A stretch of DNA of 13,014 nt from positions 1 through 13,014 of the forward strand of contig JNEM01011566.1 in NCBI GenBank assembly GCA_000697335.1, in the 5' to 3' direction. Positions 1 to 8,400 of this stretch are shown here, piece after piece. How positions within the stretch are numbered: the first letter of the stretch is position 1; each line of letters starts with the position of its first letter. Origin of the DNA: Conidiobolus incongruus B7586. Its lineage: Eukaryota > Entomophthoromycota > Entomophthoromycetes > Entomophthorales > Conidiobolaceae. Below the pieces are notes generated by a model, which ran no database searches, had not been told where the DNA came from, and saw only the letters and a program-made list of their open reading frames with translations. A program made the translations under genes and the position numbers.

Positions 1-1319
1 AAATTTATATTTATATTATAATTGAAATTGGTAATATTATTAAAAAATTGAAAAAAAATAATATCAAAACTGATCAAATATAATTAATTTTATATTAAAT
101 CATTATATTAAAAGAATTCACTTTAAGTTTATAAGAATGGTAATATTTAATTTAATTTGAATATATGTTAAAATTTTGAATCAAGATATTTAAATTATTA
201 AGAAAATTAATATTATCAATTATTATAAAAATAATTTCAATTTGATATTTTATATTATAAATATATAAAAAAATATATTAATTGTTTGTTTAAATATTAT
301 ATTAAGGTTATTACACATATCAATAATAAATCATAATTGGCCATTTTATATTATTAATATATAAAAATATATATTATATTATCAAAAATTTTTTATATAA
401 ATAAATATTGAATATTGTGAATTATATATATAAGTCTTCCTTAGAATTGTTAATTAAAATTATAATTATTCTTTTATCAAACATGATAAACTTAATTATT
501 TGATTAACCAAAATGTATAATAAGGGATTTATTATTATTTGGTTTAAAATATTAATTTCTCAATTTCAAAAAAATTTTTTTTGTGATTAATTTAATAATT
601 AAAAATTTAAGTATTTATTTTGTGTAAAAATTGAATTATAAATTTTTGAAAAATATTTTAAAAAATTCAAAATTTAATAAATATATCAAAAACTATATAT
701 TAAAATGATATGATTTTTCTTGTAAGTATTTACTTTGATTAAATTCAAATATTAAATTATATAACAATCGTATATGGAATATTAACACATTCCATATAAA
801 ACCTATTATTTCTAATTGAATAATGCTATTCATATAATAAAATCTGAATGATTTTGATTATATATAATTTAACTCAGGATATTTTAAGTAGGTTGAAGAT
901 ATTCAGTGGACTTATATCATTAAAAACATATTTTACGCAAAATCATACTATAGTGATTTTCAAATAATGTTTTCATATATATTATGTTAATTATGTATGT
1001 TATAATGTGATTACTTTGCAATTGGTTTTATAATGACCTATTTATCAAAAAAGGCATTAATCATTTCTGTATATGAAACTTGAAAGATTGAATTTATCGA
1101 AATTAAAGAATGATACAATGATCAAAACTGGCAAATAAAATATAAGCATATTTAATTAATAGTTCCTTCTATGGAATAATCAATAAAATTAATATATCAT
1201 TCACAACTCTGAAAAGAAAATTAAAATAATTCCCATAAACTGTAAAATAAGAAAATATTTAAAATAAATTCTCAGTAGTCAAGCCCAAATTAAATAAAAA
1301 ACATTCTTAAAATTTCTAA
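1..1319. other. AT-rich intergenic DNA, no gene seen
   Basis: The stretch is almost entirely A and T, with dense stops in all frames, many homopolymer runs and short AT repeats. No tRNA-like fold, ORF of useful length or transposon end was found. The only distinct element is the inverted repeat at 771-798. Composition becomes a little less AT-rich from about 1060 onward, towards the possible exons that follow, but I could not find an ATG exon that joins them. Confidence 0.7.
771..798. repeat. perfect inverted repeat, 10-bp arms
   Basis: TATATGGAAT at 771-780 is matched exactly by its reverse complement ATTCCATATA at 789-798, with an 8-base spacer. The arms contain a GGA/TCC core, so it is not just a simple AT repeat. 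It lies in open intergenic DNA with no gene next to it. It may be a chance palindrome in AT-rich DNA, a protein site or a small hairpin; no function is assigned. Confidence 0.6.
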
Positions 1320-1912
1320 CTGCAAACAAAAGCTATAGAAACCAACGTAATTCACCCCAATCTTGATGACAATTCCATACTAAAACAAATCAACACGAGT
1401 TTATTTACAATACAACGCATTAAACAATAAATCGGTTTACTGTTGATAGAATTGGGAAAGAATACCAACCTCAAGAGAAAGTTTTTAGTCAAACTTTATT
1501 GAAAATATTCAGGGTATTAAATTGGAATTAGATACATTATTTGAAAATTTATTGAGCTGCATTAGGAAGATTGATACTCAGGTTAAGAAATAATGTTGCT
1601 ACCCAGTTAGCTTTAAAACTATTTATTTAATACTTTGATTTTTAGTCCAATATTCAACAAGCAAATCATACTAAAATACAAGAATATGAAAACCTATCAA
1701 ACGTAGCCAATTTCTAATACTTGAACTATATACTATTGATTCTTGTGTATTATGAATAGGAAGCTAATTGATTAGATAATAAGATTAGACAATTAATTCA
1801 ACACGCTAATCAATTGTCAATATTTGTTAATCAAACTATTTCCAATCAAAACCATCCTGATATTAGAAGAGTTTTACAAGCAAATGATTCGAGTAACAAA
1901 ATGAAAAAATAA
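1320..1912 (+). pseudogene. possible small spliced gene or its relic, family unknown
   Basis: Three stretches read as protein in one consistent phase. 1489-1581 (31 codons, starting SNFIENIQGI after TTTTTAG) runs to CAG|GTTAAG. 1646-1702 (19 codons, SNIQQANHTK) runs to AAC|GTAGCC. 1760-1912 (ends NDSSNKMKK, TAA at 1910-1912) is the last. The implied introns are 64 and 57 nt, both phase 0, sizes like those of the two good genes nearby. The product would be short, polar and probably coiled-coil. Against an intact gene: the fourth codon of the last exon is TGA (1769-1771), one donor is GTTAAG, and no ATG exon is found. Upstream, 1320-1427 is open for 36 codons and then meets TAA; a donor GTAATT at 1347 would join it in phase to 1489 through a 142-nt intron. 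An AAG acceptor at 1781-1783 would skip the TGA and keep the phase. A faint likeness to Mediator subunit Med11 around 1440-1470 is too weak to name it. Confidence 0.3.
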
Positions 1913-2164
1913 TTGTTATTGAGTTAGAATCATGTAATTATTTTTTTGTTAATTATTGATTTTATAATTAATTTAATAGAATTACTTAATAAAATTAAAT
2001 AAATTGTATTTAATAAAACAAAAATCTACTTGTTTCAAACTAATAACCAATATTAACAATAAAATCAATTTAAATTAAATATTATTAAATTAAATAATTA
2101 TATAGTATTAATCCCATAATTTCCTGTTCCAAGGTATTTAATATAAACAAAAAAAATTAATAAA

Positions 2165-2406
2165 TTTTGATAAAATTAGCCATTTAAATGTGTACAATAC
2201 CTGTCTCTATCAGTGATGGATTATTGAAGGAACTTGGCTAAATTAAATTACCCCTAAGTACACCATCGCACTCTTATTATCATAGTTTTGAGCCTTTGTC
2301 TTCATTTGTCATTCTCGAAATAACTTGGGGACGAGGGGAGTGGTTAAACACTTGGCAAGTTGTTTGCTTGGGAATTGGAAATTATTCAATTATAATTTGG
2401 ATATGA
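2165..2406. other. GC-richer island: candidate structured ncRNA or gene relic
   Basis: By hand count, 2191-2380 is about 39% GC, whereas the 120 bases before it are below 20%. Read as + strand RNA it folds in a nested way: TTAGCC (2176-2181) pairs with GGCTAA (2236-2241), enclosing CAATACC with GGATTATTG. Further on, 2346-2353 pairs with 2357-2365 around a GGC loop with one bulged base. CCCCTAAG near 2251-2258 can pair with CTTGGGG near 2324-2330. On the other hand one + frame is open from an ATG at 2188 to TGA at 2404-2406 except for a single TAA at 2239-2241, and a minus frame is also nearly open. I do not recognise the core motifs of U1, U2, U4, U5, U6, SRP, RNase P or MRP RNA. Either an RNA gene or a broken coding fragment fits. 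Confidence 0.3.
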
Positions 2407-3489
2407 TAGATTTTTTTAACCTATTGGTTTATAGATTCTATTTTAATTCAAATTTAAAATAAGACAAGAATCCAAGCCAAATATTAATTGATTAAGTATT
2501 ATGAATAGATGAATTAATAAATAAAATTCAATTTTCGTCATATAATTGATTGATATTGAACTGTGAAATAATTAATCTCAAATGAAAATTACAATACAAC
2601 TTAAAGTTTATATGATGATCATTAATAAACTTTTTATTTCTAAAACTTCTAAGTCAAATTAATTTTAACCTATATTTTCAACATATGAAATCATTTTAAT
2701 TCTAATGAGTTGAATATTTGATAGCATTATTTGATGTAATATTGTAAAATATATATATATATAATAGTAATACAAGTTAAAAAATTATCTTTTTTATAAT
2801 TAATAAATATTTGATTTAAATATTTAGTATAGAATTTTTAAATAATTATACTATAAAGTGAAAATTTTCAAAATAAAAAGTATTAAAATATTAAAGAATG
2901 CTTTTAATATTTAATTATTGAATTTTTATAATTTTAAAAATGAAATCAAAGATATGTAAAATTTAATAGTTAATACTATAATTTCCAATCATTGGTCATT
3001 GATATATTATCTGAATAATTGTTCATAATTTTGTAAATTACATTATTAAATAATTGATTAAAATCCTCGGAAATATTTTTGAAAATCACTAAAAATCAGG
3101 AGAATAAAATATATTGGGAAAAGTTAATCTGTAAATATAACATAATATTCTTTAATAGATTGATAGTTTTGATATTTATAGGATTAATGTTAGCTCGAAA
3201 AAAATGATGAGAAAGGATATCTAAATTAATTTTCTGGATTTGACCTCTAAACAATCATATAAATCCTCAAAACTAATGTGATGTCACTCAGTTTTCAATC
3301 AAATTATTATGGGATTATAATTAATATAAATCAATATTAATTTAAATGAATTCTTTAATTTGAATTACTTAAAAAACTAAACAAAAATTTAATAGAAAAA
3401 TAATATTTATTCATTATTAAATTTTCAATTAATAAACATTTTAGTAATATTTTTTTAAAAAAATAACTCTAAATAAATAAAATTATATT
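2407..3489. other. AT-rich intergenic DNA upstream of cardiolipin synthase
   Basis: No ORF, tRNA or repeat family is seen. It holds a short (AT)7 tract at about 2749-2762. From about 3060 to 3300 the sequence is slightly less AT-rich, which would fit the promoter of the + strand gene starting at 3490, but no defined core promoter element can be picked out in DNA this rich in A and T. Confidence 0.6.
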
Positions 3490-4711
3490 ATGATCCGAAT
3501 AAGTTCCATTCCAACAACATATAATTTTACTAGAAATATTATATCTAGAACTTTATCCTCTAGTCGTTTCAAGTAAGAACAATTATTATAATTTTAATAT
3601 AATGGCCAATTATAATATTTGAATAATTCTATAATTCTAGAATTTCGTCTACTTTAGCTTCCGTTTACAATGTTAGTCAAACTCAGTATAAGTTACCTAA
3701 TATAAGTTATCAACCATTAAACTTACAGTTAAAACGTTGGAACTCTCAAAATAAAAAAATTGATAAAGATAAAATATTAGAAAAGGTAATTATTAACTGA
3801 AAATAATGAATAAATATTAAATATGTTTTTTATTTTTAGTTAGCTCCTTTAAAAGAAAATTTATATACCATCCCTAATGCTTTAACACTATCGAGATTAT
3901 TATCAACTCCAATTTTGGGATATTGGATCATGACCAATCAATTGAATTATGCTCTATCGCTATTTATCGTGTCAGGTATAACTGATATGGTAATATAATT
4001 TATGAATGCACCTTATAATTTACTAATATAAGAATTTAGCTGGACGGCTATATTGCCAGAAAGTATAATATGCAAAGTATTGTAGGAAGTATCATCGATC
4101 CCATGGCTGATAAAGCTCTAATGACTGTGATGACTGTTAGTTTAACTTATATTGATTTAATTCCATGTAAATAATCTCTATAATCAAACATTAATTATAT
4201 TAACGAATGAAAATTAGTACCATTAGCGATAATTATCATTGGAAGGGATTTGGGACTCACCATTGCATCATTCTATTACAGATGGATTTCATTACCTCCT
4301 CCTAAGACTTTTATGAGATATTTTGACTTTAGTTTGCCTTCAGTTGAAGTTAAACCTACTCAAATTAGTAAGGTAACTTATTTTGGATTAAATTTTTAAG
4401 ATATATTACTAACCAAATTATCAGATTAATACATTTTTACAATTGGGCCTTGTTGGAAGCACGCTATTATCAAGCTGGTGGGGTATTACATCTCATCCTT
4501 TTTTGACATCTTTCCAGTAAATTCATCTTTCCCCCGTTCAACATATACAAAATAACTAATATTGGTTCATTATAGATATTTGGTTGGAGCTACAACTATT
4601 GCATCGGGTCTCAGTTATGTCTTTTCAAAGGATGCTGTCAAAATTTTAAAGCATGCTAAAACCACTACTACTACTACTACTAATAATAATAATAATATTA
4701 ATTTAAAATAA
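3490..4711 (+). CDS. CRD1: cardiolipin synthase, mitochondrial (CDP-alcohol phosphatidyltransferase), 7 exons
   Basis: Joins CDP-diacylglycerol and phosphatidylglycerol to make cardiolipin in the mitochondrial inner membrane. Exons: 3490-3572, 3641-3785, 3840-3989, 4040-4166, 4218-4372, 4425-4516, 4576-4711; six GT-AG introns of 50-68 nt; 888 nt, 295 residues plus TAA. All phases agree. Residues 1 to about 40 are rich in Arg, Ser and Thr with no acidic residue, as in a mitochondrial presequence. The full family motif is present: D125-x2-D128-G129-x2-A132-R133-x8-G142-x3-D146-x3-D150. Intron 3 falls between M126 and L127, so the motif appears only after splicing. The later part carries the Crd1/CRLS1-type block: GRD at 177-179, then SLPPPKTF, FDFSLPS and KINTFLQL, which favours cardiolipin synthase over phosphatidylglycerophosphate synthase. 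Length matches yeast Crd1 (283) and human CRLS1 (301). Intron 5 has a TACTAAC branch site. The C-terminus ends in a Thr7-Asn5 run encoded by a microsatellite. The gene converges on the adenylate cyclase gene. Confidence 0.93.
4661..4696 (+). repeat. trinucleotide repeat inside the CDS, (ACT)6(AAT)5
   Basis: One ACC is followed by six ACT and five AAT triplets. Within the last exon of the cardiolipin synthase gene this encodes Thr7 followed by Asn5, residues 280-291, just before the stop codon. It lies beyond the conserved catalytic and membrane part, so length changes in multiples of three should be tolerated. The ACT to AAT change suggests a tract that grew by slippage. Confidence 0.85.
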
Positions 4712-5110
4712 ATTAACCTTATAGTTTATTAAATTTATTAATTTTTTTGTGGAATTTAATTTGTTTTAGAAATGAATTTGATATTCATATTATTGTTAAG
4801 TTAATTTTTATTTTATAAGCTTTTCAATAGTTTATTTATATAGTTTAATATATTAATTATAAAAATCATATTAATTGTTATGTGATAAATATTTAATTAA
4901 TATTAGTTTTATCACTTTTAAATTTTTTTTTCATTATATTATTTATTAAATAAAATCAAAAGATATTAAACATAAATTAATTTGAATTAATAGTAAATTG
5001 AACAAAAATATTGGTTTTAATATATCTTGCAATGATAATTATATTGAAATTATTAATATTAGATTAGATATGTAAAAATAATATTTGTAAAAATTTAAAA
5101 AATAAAGTAG
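4712..5110. other. AT-rich gap between cardiolipin synthase and tRNA-Ala
   Basis: This is the 3' flank of the + strand gene and the region just beyond the tRNA terminator. It has no open frame of note. AATAAA-like strings occur (for instance near 4949), but in sequence this AT-rich they cannot be called as poly(A) signals with any confidence. Confidence 0.6.
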
Positions 5111-5114
5111 AAAA
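5111..5114 (-). terminator. RNA polymerase III T-run terminator of tRNA-Ala
   Basis: On the minus strand TTTT begins directly after the discriminator base of the tRNA, which is the usual Pol III stop. A second T-rich run lies about 10 bases further on and could act as a backup. Confidence 0.7.
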
Positions 5115-5187
5115 TGGAGAATCGGGGTATCGATCCCCGTGCCTCTCGCATGCTAAGCGAGCGCTCTACCATTTGAGCTAATTCCCC
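5115..5187 (-). tRNA. tRNA-Ala (anticodon AGC)
   Basis: The minus strand folds into a complete 73-nt cloverleaf without intron. The acceptor arms GGGGAAT and ATTCTCC pair over seven positions, with discriminator A. The third pair is G3-U70, the main identity element for alanyl-tRNA synthetase, which supports the Ala call on its own. D stem GCTC/GAGC, anticodon stem CTCGC/GCGAG with loop TTAGCAT (anticodon AGC, A34 normally edited to inosine), and T stem CGGGG/CCCCG are all fully paired. The A box (TAGCTCAAATGG) and B box (GGATCGATACC) are intact. CCA is not encoded, as expected for a eukaryotic nuclear gene. It sits in the gap between two converging protein genes. Confidence 0.97.
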
Positions 5188-5489
5188 ATGAAATTTAAAA
5201 TTATTTTAAATTTTTGTTTTTCACATTTGTATCACATGATTTTTTTGTTAACCTTATTCTTATAATTTGGCTTTTAGCCTGGATTTTATTAAATATTAAA
5301 TTATCTTTTATAGATTATTTTATTATAATATTGATCATACAATAATTCTTTAATTTTATTAAACAAAAAATGAAATTAATTAAACCAAAATGAATAATTT
5401 TATAAAAATTGAGTTTCTAATATACAAAAATTAAACAAATGAAAACTTTCAATGATGTAGTTCATGTTACGTTAATGAATCATGCAATT
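5188..5489. other. tRNA upstream flank and adenylate cyclase 3' flank
   Basis: About 300 bases of AT-rich DNA lie between the 5' end of tRNA-Ala and the stop codon of the adenylate cyclase gene, both read on the minus strand. It should hold the 3' UTR of the cyclase and the short upstream region of the tRNA. No ORF is seen. Confidence 0.6.
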
Positions 5490-8400
5490 CTAAATTTGAT
5501 CGGATATAATTGCTAAGCGTTTCTTTTCTTCGAGTAGTTGGATACCAGATCGTACAAGTACTGTGATTTGATCGAGCATTTGTTCCCAGTGGCTGCCTTC
5601 CGAGTGGCAGAGGATCAGTGTGGAAATTGAGTTCTTTAAGTCAAAATTAGTATTGTATTAGAAAATTATTAAAGTGCAAAATACCTCAATTCTTCCAATT
5701 AAACTTCGTAATAGATCGACTTGATATGCTTCAGACAATTCACTGAGCGTTTGGTAAAATTGTTTAATGAAAAAATCTGTAAATTCATTCGAATTGCTGG
5801 TTGTGGGAGTAGCCGTAGTAGGAGAATTGGGAAGTGATACAGCGATACCAGAAGGTCTAAGATAATAACGTGTTAGATTTTCAAGACGAATGCACAAAGG
5901 TCCGAGATATTTGAGGATAATAGGAAGTTGATCTTCCATCTAAATTCAAAATTAATTTATTGATGAATATGAATTTTATAATAAATTACCTGAGGTGTGG
6001 TATTATTGAATATACATGAATAGGTTCTTAATCGAGTTGCATTCTTTCTGATTCCAGGGTTAGATCGACCTACTAACACCTTCGGGAATACCTACATAGG
6101 GATTAATATTCAATCATAAAACAATTATCAAATAAAATTTACCATATATAATGTTTCGGGAGTTTCCAATCCTTTTAATTTTTTCTCTCCAAGACAAATT
6201 AATCTCAATCCAAGCTTCTTGAGACCCATAATTTCCTGTTGCATCTTTTCGTCCAATTGACCAAGTTGCTTCTCAGTGATCTCAGGACTTGAACTCTTGG
6301 GCCCATCTTCCTCAAGATCGAATAATCCTGGAATGGTCATCAATTCTGATACGACATCGGAACTGATACACAATTCACCACCATCTGCTGCGGAAGAGAT
6401 ACGAGATGCACGATTGACCATTGGACCATAATAGTCCATACGACCGGTGATAATATTTTGATCACATAGAGGACTTCCAAAATTCATGCCCATACGCACA
6501 GAAAGACCCTTATAAAGGATTTGTCGATTTTCCGAATTGGGATCTAATATTTCTCTGCCGTCATCCGTAGCAAGGATTTCCGAAGGCCAATCAATTTTTA
6601 GAAGCTCAAGTTGAATAGTCATACACCAAAGAAGTGCGGATGTAACAGTGGGAAAACTGACAATGAAAGCATCACCTTCAGTTTTGACTTCATAACCACC
6701 ATATAAATTGAGATAATGGCGCATCACTTCGTTATGCTTTTTAATTCCTTCCTGCATACCTCGAGGGACGATTTCCCAAAGATTGGTAGAGTTTTTGATA
6801 TCTGTCATGACAAGGGCAAGCTGACCTGTAGGGGGTTCGATTTCTCGTTTAAGTGATACAGATTCAGAGAGTTCCAAATCTTCCTCGCGGATCGGTTTTC
6901 TGGATTTTTTAGATTTGTGTATACTGAGACCTAAGGCTTCACTTGGATCGAAAGAGGGTAGGTCAATAGAAAATCCTGGTCCTAATTTATGGCCCTTGAT
7001 TTTGCGGGTTGGTTTCCTTCTAAGATAAGCAAGCTGATTTAATCCGATAATCATAACCATGATTTGTCTCTTTGCACCATAAGCAACCGCAAGATCTTTG
7101 ATTTTTTGGGCAGCAATCATATAGTCACGCTTTTCCATTCTGACAATATTAATTGCCATTTCATGACTGATCACTTCCCAGATTCCACGTCCTGCAATGA
7201 TGATAAATTCATCATGACCACTGAGAGAGATGTTAGCTATATAAGGATTTGCGTTAATAGTTGGCAAATGAGAAAATGCTCCAAAGCATCTAGACAGAGA
7301 AACTTCACCGTTAACAAATCCATCATTGCTGACATATCCTCCCGTTTGTCGAATCCTTGTAATTTCTTCACTCATGTTAGGTAAGCCAGGGACGTGTAAC
7401 TGAGTTAAAACTTTGAATCTACCTCCTCGCTGACCTAAAAGTGCTTGAACATCACCAACATTCGCCACGTAAAGGCTACTGCTTTTTAGATATATCATTG
7501 TCATAGATGTTGCTGACAATGTGGATGTTGAACAATGAGCCATCACATCTCTTTGCAAAGTTAGGAAAGTGCTACGAATAGCAGAAATGATTTCATCCGA
7601 TTGAGGATTCCCTTTAGTCTTTTTGCTCAATTCATTCAAGAAGGTTGACTGGAACGAATCGTGAAGCTTTTTACCAATCTCTTCAATATCAGGTGTCTGA
7701 CGAGAAGGTATTGTGTCCATAAGACCATACAAGCACTCATCATCCTGATCTCTAAATTTGGGGAAAGCAAGATCCCAAGCCAATATGTCGTCAGTACTGG
7801 ACAATCTATCAGAAACACCATATGACATTTCATTCATTACAGAAGCAGCAGTTCTGACTCTTCTTGATGAAGTTTCATCTGGCAAATTGACCATGCCATG
7901 TACAGTTACATCCATCAAACCCAAAATCTTCAAATTATTCAATCTGTTAAATTCAGCAATATAATTCGCACCATCGCCCGTTATATTATATTGAATTTGC
8001 AATCTCTTGTTGCCAGATAAATTTAAATATTTTAGATTTGGATTCCAATTCCTAAAAATATATTAGATTGAAATGATTGTAAATTGAATAATAAATTACC
8101 AATTCCAATCATATTCCCAATTATAAATATTGTACTTCAAATTATTACAACTCACGTCAAAGTAATTTAGCTTGGATAATTTAGATAATTCACTGGGTAG
8201 TGTGGTTAGTTTGTTGCCGTTCAAGTTTAGAGTTTTTAAACTTTTGAGACGGTCGAGATCTTCTACCATGAAGTTGGAAAGATGGTTACTCGATAAACTG
8301 AGCTCCTGAAGATCAACAAAGTGGTAGAATGCTTGGGGTGGAACTTCATAGATTTGGTTCATTGAAAGATTCAATGTAATTAGCTTTTTAAATAAGGAAA

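Noticed and set aside
2188-2241. A 17-codon ORF beginning MCTIPVSISD
   Set aside because: It is too short and stops within the GC-richer island; it cannot be told apart from a broken longer frame or from RNA sequence. It is discussed under the island instead.
2231-2380. Possible U5 or U1 snRNA in the GC-richer island
   Set aside because: The near-match GCCTTTGTC differs from the invariant U5 loop, and no ATACTTACCT 5' end is present for U1.
1320-2406. Idea that TAA or TGA is read as an amino acid in this organism, because two protein-like stretches each contain one such codon
   Set aside because: Nearly 2000 codons of the two well-supported genes use TAG and TAA only as stops and TGG for Trp, so the standard code applies.
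3279-3286. TGATGTCA, resembling a bZIP/CRE-type site about 200 bp before cardiolipin synthase
   Set aside because: A single 8-base near-match in a long AT-rich region is expected by chance; there is no second copy or conservation to support it.
7064-7384. Open frame on the + strand within the cyclase exon
   Set aside because: It is antisense to the conserved PP2C-like domain, has no introns or homologous motif, and is a by-product of the real reading frame. The same applies to 7758-7964, 9492-9776 and 10150-10491.
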